Shown piece by piece: positions 8,508 through 17,757 of a stretch of DNA of 64,000 bases. The notes beneath the pieces were generated by a model. The model had not been told where the DNA came from, made no database searches, and saw only the letters and a program-made list of their open reading frames with translations. This DNA comes from CAVSCD01 sp963726335 (GTDB taxonomy: Bacteria > Acidobacteriota > Aminicenantia > Aminicenantales > UBA8522), in the NCBI GenBank assembly GCA_963726335.1, contig CAVSCD010000010.1, forward strand, positions 310,001-374,000. Reading direction: 5' to 3'. The translations under genes were made by a program, and so were the position numbers. The first letter of the stretch is position 1, and every line of letters begins with the position of its first letter.

Positions 8508-10270
8508 ATGAAGCTCAGAAGATTCTACTGGCTTGGCCTGTTCGCCGTGACGGTGTTCGCGCTGGCGACCGCCTCGCCCTACCAGGCGACGTTGACAAGA
8601 ATTGCGATACTTGCCAGGCGGAACTCAGGTCCGACGGCTGCACCGTCATCATGGTGGGCAAGGCCGCCTCGGTCGACGGGTCGGTCATGACGACCCACAC
8701 CTGCGATTGCGGCTCCTGCGACTGGACCTTCCGCCGCATCCCGGCGGCCGACTGGCCGGAGGGCTCGACACGGAAGATCTTCCACGTCGACCAGTTCGGC
8801 AACTGGGCGCCGGAGAACGGCCTGAAGTGGGAAGTGGTCAAGAACAACCTGGCCGGCCTGGAGATCCCGCAGCCCGCCCATACCTTCGGCTACATCCACG
8901 GGGATTTCGGCTACATGAACGACAACCAGGTCGCCATCGGCGAGTCGACGATCGGCACGCAGCGGAAGATGGAGAACAACACTCCCACCGCCAAGTTCGA
9001 TATCACCATGCTGACTCTCCTGGCCATGGAGCGAGGGAAGACGGCCCGCGAGGCCATCAAGGTGATGGGCGAGCTGGCCGAAAAATACGGCTACGGGTTC
9101 ACCGACACGGGCGAGATGCTGGCCGTGGCCGACCCGAACGAAGTCTGGGTGTTCGAGGTCATGCCCGTCGGCCCGCTGTGGACCCCCCAGAGCGGCAAGC
9201 CCGGCGCGGTCTGGTGCGCCCAGCGGGTCCCCGACGACGAGGTCAGCGTCTGCCCGAACGAGTCCCGGATCGGCGAGGTCGACCTCAAGAACGCCGACTA
9301 TTTCATGTATTCCCCGAACATCGTCACCTTCGCCGTCGACCAGAAGCTCTACGACCCGAAGAGCGGCAAGCCCTTCAACTGGAAGCGGGCCTACTCGCCG
9401 AACGAGGTCAGCGCCGTCTCGTCGAACGGCTCGCGCGTCCGGCTGTGGCGCTACCTCGACCTCGTGGCGCCCTCGAAGAAGTTCAGCCCGGAAACACCCA
9501 ACATGGACTTCCCGTTCTCGGTGAAGCCCGACAAGAAGCTCTCGGCCTATGACGTCATGCAGCTCACCCGCGACAAGTGCGAGGGGACGCCGTTCGACCC
9601 CGCCCGCGGCCTCCAGGGCGGGCCCTTCGCGAACCCGAACAACCTGCCCTACGGTTTCGAGCTCGAGGGCCAGCGGTACAGCACGTCACGGATCATCGGC
9701 GTCAACCGCGCCGAATACGTGACCGTCACCCAGAGCCGCGGTTGGCTCCCCAACCCCGTCGGCGGCATCGTCTGGCTCTGCTGGGGCTCCCAGGACACGT
9801 CCTGCTACATGCCGCTTTATAACGGCATGACGGAGATCCCGAGGTCCTTCGAGGTCGGCGACCACTGGAACTTCAGCCGGGATTCGGCCCGGTGGGCCTT
9901 CGACTATGTCGATTTTCATACCCAAGTCTTCTACAACCTGGCGATCCAGGACGTCCGGGCGGCCCAGCTGAAATATGAAAAAGCGGTCGTGGACAGGACG
10001 CCGAACGTCGACCAGTGGGCGGCCGACCTCTATAAGAAGGACCCTGCCGAGGCCGCACGTTTCCTGACCGACTATTGCCTGGGCAACGCCAACAACGTCG
10101 TCAGCGCCTGGTGGACGCTGGGCGACCAGCTCCTCGTCAAGTACAACCATAAGTGGATTTACGACGTCAAGGCGAGAAAGCGGCTTCCGGTCAAGTATCC
10201 GGACTGGTACCTGAAGCTTCTCGTAGAATACAACAAGATCCCGGCGGCGCCCGCCGGCGAACGGCATTAA
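8508..10270 (+). CDS. C69-family dipeptidase (Ntn hydrolase), secreted, one frame break near the N-terminus
   Basis: The start at 8508 follows CAGGAGG and gives a signal peptide (MKLRRFYWLGLFAVTVFALA). At about 8585 one G appears to be missing, and the mature part continues in the next frame. An alternative ATG at 8456 is in that second frame but lacks the leader and RBS. The enzyme core begins at the Cys of CTVIMVGKAASVDGS, which fits the C69/PepD pattern in which an autocatalytically exposed Cys is the nucleophile. The remainder (GESTIGTQRK, DPNEVWVFEVMP, NPNNLPYGFELEG) fits this family over about 560 residues. It is probably an exported peptidase cleaving small peptides. A Cys-rich segment (THTCDCGSCDW) follows the active site. 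Confidence 0.82.
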
Positions 10271-10398
10271 TCCTCCGGGGACGCTTCCCGAAGAAGAACG
10301 GGTCCTGTCATGGCGGGGCCCGCTGCCGCAATCTCGCAGGGTCGGACGGCGATGCGCCCCTATCCCCCCGGCCCCCGGGAACCAGTCCCGTCGGTTCC

Positions 10399-10440
10399 CC
10401 CGTCGGCCAAGCCGACGGGCCCCCCTCCGCTACGGGGGGC
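10399..10440. terminator. two adjacent GC hairpins between convergent genes
   Basis: CCCGTCGGC, loop CAA, GCCGACGGG (10399-10419), followed by GCCCCCC, 8-nt loop, GGGGGGC (10419-10440). They lie in the 263-bp gap between the converging peptidase and rimI genes. There is no T-tract, so this is a plausible bidirectional transcript end rather than a classical terminator. Confidence 0.45.
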
Positions 10441-10533
10441 TTCGGGGCGCCATCCCCATCCAACCCTGCGCAGGAGCTCCGGCGCGCAGGGACTGGCGTC
10501 ATGCCACCCGTTCTTCTCTTTGGGGAATGTCCC

Positions 10534-10962
10534 TTAGAAGTGGAGGGCGAGGACGAAGGCGTCCTCGGGCGGGTTGGTGTAGTAGCCCTTCCGGATGCCG
10601 ATCATTCTGAAACCGAGCTTCCTGTAGAGCGTCTGCGCGCCGGTGTTGGACGGCCTGACCTCGAGGGTGACCATCGTCGCGCCGCTCGACCTGAGCTGCC
10701 CGATGACCTGTCTCATGACCTGTTCGCCGATGCCCAGACGCCGGAAATCCGGATGAACGGCGATGTTGTTGACCTGGGCTTCCTCCCCGATCAGCCAGAA
10801 GACGACATAGCCGATCACCCTGTCGAGGGCATGATGCACGATGACCAGGGGAAAGGAGATCGGACGGTGCTGGATCTCGCCCCGGAACGTGCTCTCGTGC
10901 CACGGGTTGGGAAAAGACCGCGTCTCGATCTCTATAACGGCGGGCAGGTCCCCCGCCTCCAT
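10534..10962 (-). CDS. rimI: ribosomal-protein-alanine N-acetyltransferase (GNAT)
   Basis: This GNAT protein of 142 residues from the first ATG has the acetyl-CoA pyrophosphate loop motif RRLGIGEQV and the conserved VNNIAVHPDFR and ARTLYRKLGF-like (AQTLYRKLGFRMIG) segments of RimI. RimI acetylates the N-terminal Ala of ribosomal protein S18. In-frame codons continue upstream of 10962 (FHLRRM) and match the usual start of the family, so the true start may lie about 10-20 codons upstream at a non-ATG codon within the tsaB end. It is last in the idh-leuC-leuD-tsaB-rimI run. The tsaB-rimI pairing is common in bacteria and supports the call. Confidence 0.82.
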   Translation of the reverse strand: MEAGDLPAVIEIETRSFPNPWHESTFRGEIQHRPISFPLVIVHHALDRVIGYVVFWLIGEEAQVNNIAVHPDFRRLGIGEQVMRQVIGQLRSSGATMVTLEVRPSNTGAQTLYRKLGFRMIGIRKGYYTNPPEDAFVLALHF

Positions 10963-11003
10963 CCGGCGCAGATGGAAGGCCTCCCCGGACAGCTTTTCCT
11001 CGG

Positions 11004-11684
11004 CTATTTTCGTTCCTCCGCCTGGGATTTCCGGTAATAGATGGGCTCGAGGGCCTCGCCCCTCACTCCCCCGCCCCCGGCCAGTATCTCCCGTCCCAGG
11101 ACCCCGACCTCGCGGGCGATGAACAGCGACCTGTCCGGGAAATGCGCCCGGTCGCCGAAACGCGCGCGGATCTTCTGTCCGTACGTCGTCACGCCCGTCC
11201 CGAGGAAATGGACCAGCCGGCGCGCGGGAATCAGGGAAAGCAAGGCGTCGGGACCGTACGCTCCTTGAGGAATGATCTCTTTGAGCTTGCCGTCCCCAAG
11301 CTCATACAGGGCGCCATAGACCTCGCCCTTCTTGGCATCGATCAGCGGACAGAGGAGCCGCCCTCCGGTATCCTTGAGCTTTTCGGCCAGCGCCGCGAGC
11401 GACGACACCGCGGCCACGGGTTTCCCGGAAGCGAAGGCCAGCGCCTTGATCGTGCTCAGCCCGACCCGGATGCCGGTGAACGACCCCGGCCCGGCCGCCG
11501 CGGCGAACCCGTCGACGTCCTTGATATCCCAGGAGGCGAGCCTCATCAGGTGGTCGATCGACCGCAAGAGCCGGGCGGAATGGGAAGAGGACGTTTCGCT
11601 GTCGACCTCGGCGACTAGCCGGCTGTCCTCGAGGATGGCGACGGAGCCGGAGTTGGTCGTCGTGTCCAGGGCCAGGATGCGCAT
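11004..11684 (-). CDS. tsaB: tRNA N6-threonylcarbamoyladenosine biosynthesis protein TsaB
   Basis: TsaB partners TsaD and TsaE in making t6A37 in ANN-decoding tRNAs. The protein (226 aa from ATG 11684) starts MRILALDTTTNSGSVAILED and carries the signature GPGSFTGIRVGLSTIKALA, both diagnostic of TsaB/YeaZ. An in-frame ATG at 11738 would add 18 residues that overlap leuD and lack family character, so it was rejected. The ATG lies 1 bp after the leuD stop. The end runs into the rimI coding region. Length is normal and no frame break is seen. Confidence 0.92.
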   Translation of the reverse strand: MRILALDTTTNSGSVAILEDSRLVAEVDSETSSSHSARLLRSIDHLMRLASWDIKDVDGFAAAAGPGSFTGIRVGLSTIKALAFASGKPVAAVSSLAALAEKLKDTGGRLLCPLIDAKKGEVYGALYELGDGKLKEIIPQGAYGPDALLSLIPARRLVHFLGTGVTTYGQKIRARFGDRAHFPDRSLFIAREVGVLGREILAGGGGVRGEALEPIYYRKSQAEERK

Positions 11685-11685
11685 T

Positions 11686-12234
11686 TCAGTTGTTCCCGTC
11701 GCCGGCTTTGCCGAACCCGAACAGGCCGCCTTTCTCATAGATCTCCCGCTGGACCAGGCTCATCGGCTCGACCCGGAAGATAAGCTCCTTGGTGAGATTT
11801 ACGGCTTCTCCAGATACGAAATTGACCTTGACATCGTCCCCTGTCTCCAGGCTCCGCGCAGCGACGAGCTTCTCGAGCCCGTCCGACCGGAGCACCGGGA
11901 ACGCCGAATTCACGGCGTTCCGGAAATAGATCGAGGCGAACGACGGCGCGATGACGGCGCCGACCTTGAGCGCGATGAAACAGTCCACCGCCTGCTGGCG
12001 CGACGAGCCGGCGCCGAAGTTCCGCCCGGCGACGACGATATCTCCCGCCAGCGCTTTCGAAGCGAAGTCCTTCCAGCCTTCCAGGTTGCCGAGCGCGTAC
12101 CGGCCCATCTCCGCAAGCTCGGTGATATGGAGGTGGGCGTTATGGTAGATCTGGTCGGTGTCGATGTCCTCGATCAGCTTCCCCGCGCGGTCGCGGAGAA
12201 CCCAGACCCGGCCGCGATTGGTTGTTTTGGCCAT
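11686..12234 (-). CDS. leuD: isopropylmalate isomerase small subunit-like protein (LeuD family)
   Basis: This 182-aa swivelling-domain subunit of an aconitase-superfamily hydro-lyase has DIDTDQIYH near the N-terminus, then GRNFGAGSSRQQAVDCF, the substrate-binding GSSR loop. It pairs with the large subunit encoded immediately upstream (3-bp gap). LeuD with LeuC converts 2-isopropylmalate to 3-isopropylmalate, and closely related pairs act on homocitrate or methylmalates. No leuA or homocitrate synthase lies in the window, so the pathway is not fixed. An upstream-extended frame reading into leuC in another frame is a shadow. Confidence 0.85.
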   Translation of the reverse strand: MAKTTNRGRVWVLRDRAGKLIEDIDTDQIYHNAHLHITELAEMGRYALGNLEGWKDFASKALAGDIVVAGRNFGAGSSRQQAVDCFIALKVGAVIAPSFASIYFRNAVNSAFPVLRSDGLEKLVAARSLETGDDVKVNFVSGEAVNLTKELIFRVEPMSLVQREIYEKGGLFGFGKAGDGNN

Positions 12235-12236
12235 CT

Positions 12237-13487
12237 TCAGAGTTCCTCCGGGCCGGCGATATGCCCCAGGACGCAGGAAGCCGCCACCACGGCCGGGCTC
12301 GAGAGGTACGTCCGGCCCTGGCCCTGCTTTCCCGGGAAGTTCCGGTTCCCCGTGCTCACCTGGACCTCGCCCTTGCCCGTCAGCCCCGTGTGGCCTTCGG
12401 CACAGCCGCCGCAGCCGGGGTTGACGATGATGGCGCCCGCCTCGAAAAGGTCGCGGATGATGCCTTTTTCGAGGAGCTCCTCGAAGACGCGCCGCGTCGA
12501 GGGGACGATTTTGAGCATCACTCCCCGCTCGACGCGCCGGCCCTTGAGGAGCCGCGCGGCACTGGCGAAATCCTCCACCCGGCCGTTCGTGCAGGAGCCG
12601 ATAAACCCGGAATCGATCTTCTCGCCCCGGAGGTCTTTCGCCGGTACCGCGTTGTTCGGCGAGGGCGGGGCGGCCACAAGAGGCGTCAGCCCGCCGACAT
12701 CGAGCTCGACGGTCCCGGCGTAGGCCGCGTCGGCGTCGGCGGTAACGGGCGCGAACGGGGCCCCGGTGAAGGCCTCGATCTCCCGCGCCGCCGCGGCGGA
12801 GCACTCGGGCAGGAAGCCGATGATCCCGGCCATTTCGGTGATCATGCTGCAAAGAGTGAGCCGGCCGGCGAGCGACAGGCCGGCCGCGGCCGGGCCGTAA
12901 AACTCGGCCGCTTTCAGGGCGATCTTCGAGGTCCCGAGCTCGCGGCACAGGAAGAGAGTCAGGTCCTTGGCGGAGACGCCGGCCGGCAGGTCTCCTTTGA
13001 GAATGACCTTGACGGTTTCCGGAACTTCAAACCAGGTCTTTCCGGTACGGAAGGCAAAGGTGATGTCGACGTCGCCCATGCCCTGGCCGAAGCTCCCGGC
13101 GGCGCCCAGGATGTTCATGTGGCTGTCCGTGCCGACGACCGTCGACCCGGCCCTGACCAATCCCTCTTCGAGGAGGACGTGGCTGCCGATGCCGCGGTCG
13201 ACGTCGAAGACTCCGGCCCCGAATTCCCGGGCGAACTCCCGGCAGATTTGCTGGTTATCGGCGTAGCGGAGAGTGCAGGCCGGGGCGCAGAGGTCGAAGG
13301 TGAAAAACGTCCGCTTGGCGTCCGCGAGCGGTTGGCCGCCGTACTCGCGGCGGTAGCTCTTGACGACGTTCGGCCCCCCGAAATCGCGGGCCGAGCGGAC
13401 GTCGAGGTCGAGCCAGACGATCTTACCCGGCGCCGCGTCGTCGCGCGTGTGCGCCTGGAAGATCTTCTCGATGATCGTCTTGCCCAT
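12237..13487 (-). CDS. aconitase-superfamily large subunit (LeuC-like)
   Basis: This 416-aa protein has the length of archaeal-type LeuC/HacA. The three 4Fe-4S ligands are visible: C299 in GSCTNGR and C359/C362 in NPGCGGCAEGHTG. The usual GTDSHT loop reads GTDSHMNILGAAG and the usual GxCHQ loop reads GIGSHVLLEEG, so it is a divergent member and its substrate may not be isopropylmalate. Homoaconitate, methylmalate and dimethylmalate enzymes share this architecture. Downstream lies the small subunit and upstream a decarboxylating dehydrogenase, an arrangement suited to a 2-oxoacid conversion or chain-elongation pathway. No frame break. Confidence 0.82.
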   Translation of the reverse strand: MGKTIIEKIFQAHTRDDAAPGKIVWLDLDVRSARDFGGPNVVKSYRREYGGQPLADAKRTFFTFDLCAPACTLRYADNQQICREFAREFGAGVFDVDRGIGSHVLLEEGLVRAGSTVVGTDSHMNILGAAGSFGQGMGDVDITFAFRTGKTWFEVPETVKVILKGDLPAGVSAKDLTLFLCRELGTSKIALKAAEFYGPAAAGLSLAGRLTLCSMITEMAGIIGFLPECSAAAAREIEAFTGAPFAPVTADADAAYAGTVELDVGGLTPLVAAPPSPNNAVPAKDLRGEKIDSGFIGSCTNGRVEDFASAARLLKGRRVERGVMLKIVPSTRRVFEELLEKGIIRDLFEAGAIIVNPGCGGCAEGHTGLTGKGEVQVSTGNRNFPGKQGQGRTYLSSPAVVAASCVLGHIAGPEEL

Positions 13488-13501
13488 GGGCCGTCCGGAA
13501 C

Positions 13502-14618
13502 CTAGAGCCTGTCGGCCACCGCGCGGCCGACATCGAGCGTCGTGGCGCTTCCGCCCATATCGTAAGTCCGCGTTTTGCCTTCCTTGATGACGGCGGCGAC
13601 GGCCTCTTCGAGCCGCCTCCCCTTCTCCGCCTCCCCCAGGTAGTCGAGCATCATCCGGACCGCAAGAAATGTGGCGATGGGGTTGACCTTGTACTGGCCC
13701 GCATACTTGGGCGCCGAGCCGTGGGTCGGCTCGAAGACGGCGTACTTGTCGCCGATATTCCCGGCCGAGGCGAACCCCAGCCCGCCGACGAGCTGGGCGC
13801 TCAGGTCGGAGATGATGTCGCCGAACAGGTTCTCGGCCACGAGGACGTCGTAGTCATGGGGGTTCTTGACGAGCCACATGCACATGGCGTCGACGTTGGC
13901 CTCCTGGAGCGGGATCTCCGGGTAATCTTTCGCGATCGTGCGCGCCACGCCGAGCATCAGCCCGCCCGTCTCCCGGAGCACGTTCGGCTTCTCGACGATC
14001 GTCACCGACCGGCGCTTGTGCTGGCGGGCGAACTCGAAGGCCGCCCGGACGATCCGGGAGCAGCCGTTTTTCGTCATGATCCGCGTCGAGAGGGCGATCT
14101 CGTCGAGCGGCGTATCCTGGAACGGCTTTCATCTTGGGGTGGACGAGGAGCGCATCCCGGACCTTCGCAGGCAGCGGGAAAAACTCGACGCCCGCGTACA
14201 TGCCCTCGGTGTTCTCGCGGAAGATCACAAGGTCGATGTTGTCCCGGTAGTTGAGCGGATTCCCGGGGAAGGACTTGCACGGCCGCAGGTTCGTGTAGAG
14301 GTCGAACTCCTGCCGGAGGCGGACGATCGGGCTGAAATAGGACAGGCCTTGGCCGCGGAGCGACGGGTCGAGCTCGGCGGCCGCATCCCCCTTGGGCTTG
14401 GAGGTGATGGCGCCGAAGAGGCAGGCGTCGGTCTCCTTGAGCAAGCGGATCGTCCGGTCGGGGAGGGCGTTTCCTTCCCGGCACCAGAATTCCCAGCCGA
14501 TGTCGCCGTAAATGTACTGGGCGTCGACGGCCAGTTTTTCGAGGACGATCATCGCCGCCTCGACGACATCCCGTCCCACGCCGTCTCCGGGCAGCACCGC
14601 GATCTTATATTTTGGCAT
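13502..14618 (-). CDS. isocitrate/isopropylmalate-type dehydrogenase, one frame break
   Basis: This NAD(P)-dependent beta-decarboxylating dehydrogenase starts at ATG 14618 (MPKYKIAVLPGDGVGRDVVE). In-frame codons further upstream, to 14735, run through the promoter region. Motifs: YTNLRPCKSFPGNP, FRENTEGMYAGVEF, then ENLFGDIISDLSAQLVGG and FEPTHGSAPKYAG. The frame breaks at 14129-14131, where one extra A (minus strand, AAAG) separates HPKMK from PFQDTPLDEIALSTRIM. After repair it is about 371 residues, normal for the family. The RENTEGMY motif favours isocitrate- or homoisocitrate-type substrates over isopropylmalate, but only weakly. It is the first gene of the operon with the LeuC/LeuD-like pair. 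Confidence 0.85.
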
Positions 14619-14681
14619 CGTCGGTTCCTTTCTCTCCGTGGGGAATTTAACATACTCCGCGGAAAATATGAAGAATCTCCC

Positions 14682-14709
14682 GATGATCAGCCGCCGGCGG
14701 CTGATCATC
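14682..14709. promoter_or_regulatory. perfect 28-bp palindrome in divergent promoter region
   Basis: GATGATCAGCCGCC and its exact reverse complement lie back to back with no spacer. It sits 64 bp upstream of the idh ATG and 125 bp upstream of the oxidoreductase ATG, so it is placed to serve as an operator for one or both. A dimeric regulator site is inferred. No regulator gene is adjacent. Confidence 0.5.
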
Positions 14710-14833
14710 TCGCGCACGCTCAATCTTCCCCCCACGATAGTCGAGCTGAATGCCGCTTTACACGCCTTGATAAATTAAATAGAATTCCGCGCGTGCCATC
14801 ATTCGATCTTCCATTTCCAAAGCGAGGTGAACC

Positions 14834-16086
14834 GTGAAAAAAAAGACACTCGGCGTCGGACTTATTGGCGGCGGCTTTAACGGCCGGTTCCATATCCGCG
14901 GCTGGACCGGCGTCCGCGGCGGAGACATTCTCGGGGTTTATGATCCCGACCCGAAGAGCGCCGAGGCGGCGGCCGGCCTGGCGAGAAAGCTCCACGTCGG
15001 CGAGGCCAAGCCCTACAAGACGATCACCGATATGGTGGCCGACCCGGATCGATCGACGCCATCTGGATCTGCTCCCCCAACTTTACGCGGATTGAAGTCA
15101 TGGAGGAGATCGTCCATGCCCTCGAGAAGGGCAAGGGCGAGCTCGTCGGCATCTGCTGCGAAAAGCCGCTCGGCCGGAACGCCAAGGAGGCCCGGCTGCT
15201 CCTCAAGCTCCTGCGGAAGGTGGATCTTCTTGACGGCTACCTTGAGAACCAGGTCTTCTCGCCCGCCGTCGCCAGGGGCAAGGCCATCGTCTGGGCCAGG
15301 GGCGCGGCGCTCGCGGGACGGCCCTACCTGGCCAGGGCCTCAGAAGAGCACAGTGGGCCGCACATGCCCTGGTTCTGGGAGGGCAGCCTCCAGGGCGGCG
15401 GCGTCCTCAATGACATGATGTGCCATTCGGTCGAGGCCGCCCGGTTTCTGCTCACACCGCCCGGGGCGGACCGGAGCGTCTTGACCCCGACCAAAGTGAC
15501 GGCATACGCCTCCTGCCTCAAGTGGCAGATCCCGCAATACGCGAAGGTGCTGTCGGAGACGAGCGGGGGCAAGCTCGACTATCTCAAGCGGCCGTCGGAG
15601 GATTTCGCCCGTTCGCTCGTCGAATACAAGGACGAGAAGGGCCAGATTGTGGTTCTCGAAACGACGACATCCTGGTGCTACGTGGGCGCCGGGCTCCGGC
15701 TGAGCATGGAGCTCCTCGGTCCCGAATACGCCCTGCAGATCAATACGCTGGATGCCAACCTCAAGGTCTTCTTCAGCCGGAAGGTGGCGGGGAAGGCCGG
15801 CGAGGACCTCGTCGAGAAACAGAACGCCGAGATCGGTTTGATGCCCGTGGTCAGCGACGAAGAAAACGAGTACGGCTACACCGGCGAGGACCGCCACATG
15901 GTACGGTCATTCCTGGACGGCGTCCGCCCGATGGAAAACTGGGACGACGGCGTGGCCGTGACCGAGCTCCTGATGGCCGCCTACATGAGCGCCGAGAGGG
16001 ATAAGACTGTACCCTTCCCCCCCCCGGGTCTCGCGAATTTCGTCCCCGCGGTGGCGCAGGGCACCTGGAACCCAAAGAAGAAATAA
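14834..16086 (+). CDS. Gfo/Idh/MocA-family oxidoreductase, one frame break
   Basis: This NAD(P)-binding sugar-type dehydrogenase has GVGLIGGGFNGRFH as the Rossmann glycine loop at the N-terminus. The frame breaks at about 15044-15048 (one base missing in GACCCGGATCG) and resumes with SIDAIWICSPNFTRIEV. ICCEKPLGRNAKEA carries the conserved EKP catalytic lysine, and GGGVLNDMMCHSVEAARFLL follows in the C-terminal alpha/beta domain. About 417 residues after repair. Family members oxidise or epimerise sugars, inositols and related compounds. The substrate here is unknown. It stands alone on the plus strand, divergent from the idh operon. Confidence 0.83.
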
Positions 16087-16396
16087 AGGGCCCACCAAGA
16101 AGAATCTGCTCATTGACTATCGCGTTATCATAGAAAGAGGGTCCTGTCACGGCGCTCCCCCGGCGCCCCGTACGGTCCAACGCGATGATCTTTGATCGGC
16201 AGGTCTGAGGCATCAAACGTTCGGGTCGGCGGGGGGCCCCCACGCCGCGCCACCCTCCCGCACATCCCGAATTTTTTCAGAAATGCCGACGATATCGTCG
16301 GGTCAGAGAATGGGCTGACGTTTCCGCGCCTTGTGCAAGCGGCATTAATCAGGAATAATCAGTATTATTCGGAGTCTGATCGCAGGAGGTGCCGGC
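16087..16396. other. intergenic region upstream of the PLP enzyme
   Basis: These 310 bp have no convincing ORF. The stretch 16139-16180 (GGGTCCTGTCACGGCG start) resembles bases near 10301-10316, a short shared intergenic motif of unknown meaning. An inverted repeat at 16353-16370 lies just before the ribosome site. Confidence 0.4.
16353..16370. promoter_or_regulatory. AT-rich inverted repeat before the PLP-enzyme gene
   Basis: GAATAAT, spacer CAGT, ATTATTC lies 26 bp upstream of the ATG at 16397. Position and symmetry fit an operator overlapping a promoter. The RBS AGGAGGTG is at 16384-16391. Confidence 0.4.
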
Positions 16397-17596
16397 ATGG
16401 CCAAAAACAATCGCGGTTTCAGCACTCGCGCGGTTCACGCGGGAGAGGGAGTCCGGCCTTCAGACTATGTGCCGGTCGCAACGCCCATCCATCCCACTGT
16501 CGGGTTTGTCTACGATAGCATGGACGATCTCGACGCGATTTTCGCCACGACGCGGCCGGGCTATGTCTATCCCCGGTATGGCAGCCCGACGGTTGCGGCC
16601 TTCGAAGAGGCGGTGGCCGACCTCGAGGGCGGCGAGGCGGGCTTCGGGTTCGCTTCGGGCATGGCGGCCGTTCACGTGGCGCTGCTGGCCGCTGGGGTGC
16701 GGGCTGGAACCGGCGTCGTCGCGGCTCTCGACCTGTATGGGGCCACGACCACTCTGCTTGAACGGCTGCTGGCCGGGCTCGGGGTCAAGGTCAGGTTCGT
16801 GGATACGGACGACCTCACCGCCGTTGAGGCGGCGCTCAAGGAAACCCGCCCGGCGGCCTTCCTGGCGGAGATCATCTCCAACCCGCTGCTCAAGGTGGCC
16901 GATGTTCCGGCCCTGGCCGACTTGGCTCATCGATATGGCGCGCAATGCCTGATCGACAACACGTTCGCGACCCCCTATCTCTTCACCCCGCTCGCCTGCG
17001 GAGCGGATTTTGTCATCCACAGCGCGACGAAGTATATCGGCGGCCACGGCGACGTCATGGCGGGAGTCGTCGTCACCTCGGCGGAGAACCGGCGCAAGCT
17101 CTACGAAGCGAATAAGCTCGTCGGCAGCGTGCTCGGTCCGTTCGAGGCCTGGCTCGCCTTGCGCGGACTCAAGACGCTGCCGCTCCGCATGCGCCAGCAG
17201 TGCGCCAACGCCCAGGCCGTGGCGGAATGGCTCACGACCAGAGATGGCGTCGGATGCGTCAACTATCCGGGTCTGCCCTCGCATCCCCAGCACGAGGTCG
17301 CGCGGCGCCTGTTCGGCGGCCGGGGTTTTGGCGGCATGGTGTCGTTCGAGATCGCCGGTGCCGACAAGGCCATGGTCTTCCGCTTCATGGAAGCCCTCGA
17401 GCTGTGCCAGCCGGCGACAACGCTGGGTGACGTGTACACGCTCGTCCTGCATCCGGCAACGACATCCCACCGCAGCCTGACGCCGGAAGAGCGCGCCCGA
17501 GTCGGCATCCGCGACGGGCTGGCGCGCCTGTCGGTCGGCATCGAGGATGTCGAGGACATCATCGCCGACCTCGATGAAGCGCTGAACTGTTGCTGA
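16397..17596 (+). CDS. Cys/Met-metabolism PLP-dependent enzyme (gamma-synthase / gamma-lyase type)
   Basis: This 399-aa fold-type I enzyme is intact. Visible family motifs: PIHPTVGFVYDSMDDL, YPRYGSPTVAAFE, and FGFASGMAAVHVALLAAG for cofactor phosphate binding. LIDNTFATPYLF precedes the PLP lysine in HSATKYIGGHGD. The C-terminus has SLTPEERARVGI and LARLSVGIEDVEDIIADLDE. Members include cystathionine gamma-synthase, cystathionine gamma-lyase, methionine gamma-lyase and O-acetylhomoserine sulfhydrylase, and sequence alone does not separate these here. It is a single-gene unit with a strong RBS. Confidence 0.9.
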   Translation: MAKNNRGFSTRAVHAGEGVRPSDYVPVATPIHPTVGFVYDSMDDLDAIFATTRPGYVYPRYGSPTVAAFEEAVADLEGGEAGFGFASGMAAVHVALLAAGVRAGTGVVAALDLYGATTTLLERLLAGLGVKVRFVDTDDLTAVEAALKETRPAAFLAEIISNPLLKVADVPALADLAHRYGAQCLIDNTFATPYLFTPLACGADFVIHSATKYIGGHGDVMAGVVVTSAENRRKLYEANKLVGSVLGPFEAWLALRGLKTLPLRMRQQCANAQAVAEWLTTRDGVGCVNYPGLPSHPQHEVARRLFGGRGFGGMVSFEIAGADKAMVFRFMEALELCQPATTLGDVYTLVLHPATTSHRSLTPEERARVGIRDGLARLSVGIEDVEDIIADLDEALNCC

Positions 17597-17757
17597 TCAC
17601 CTTAGGCGGGAGGTTCGATCCGGCGCAAGAAGGCCAGGTTAAACGGGAGATCTGAGCCGCCGATTTTTCTTGACATCCAAGTAGCTCCAGTCCTAGCATC
17701 AATGTCGAAAGGGCTGTAATGCCCGTGATGCTTGATTTTATTTTAGCGAGGTATTTC

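Noticed and set aside
10301..10316. Shared GGGTCCTGTCA-GGCG motif with 16139-16154 as a regulatory site
   Set aside because: Only two short imperfect copies, one in a convergent and one in an upstream gap. Chance or a worn repeat cannot be excluded.
11332..13505. Long plus-strand frames opposite leuC, leuD and tsaB
   Set aside because: No domain similarity. The minus-strand genes are complete, abutting and recognisable.
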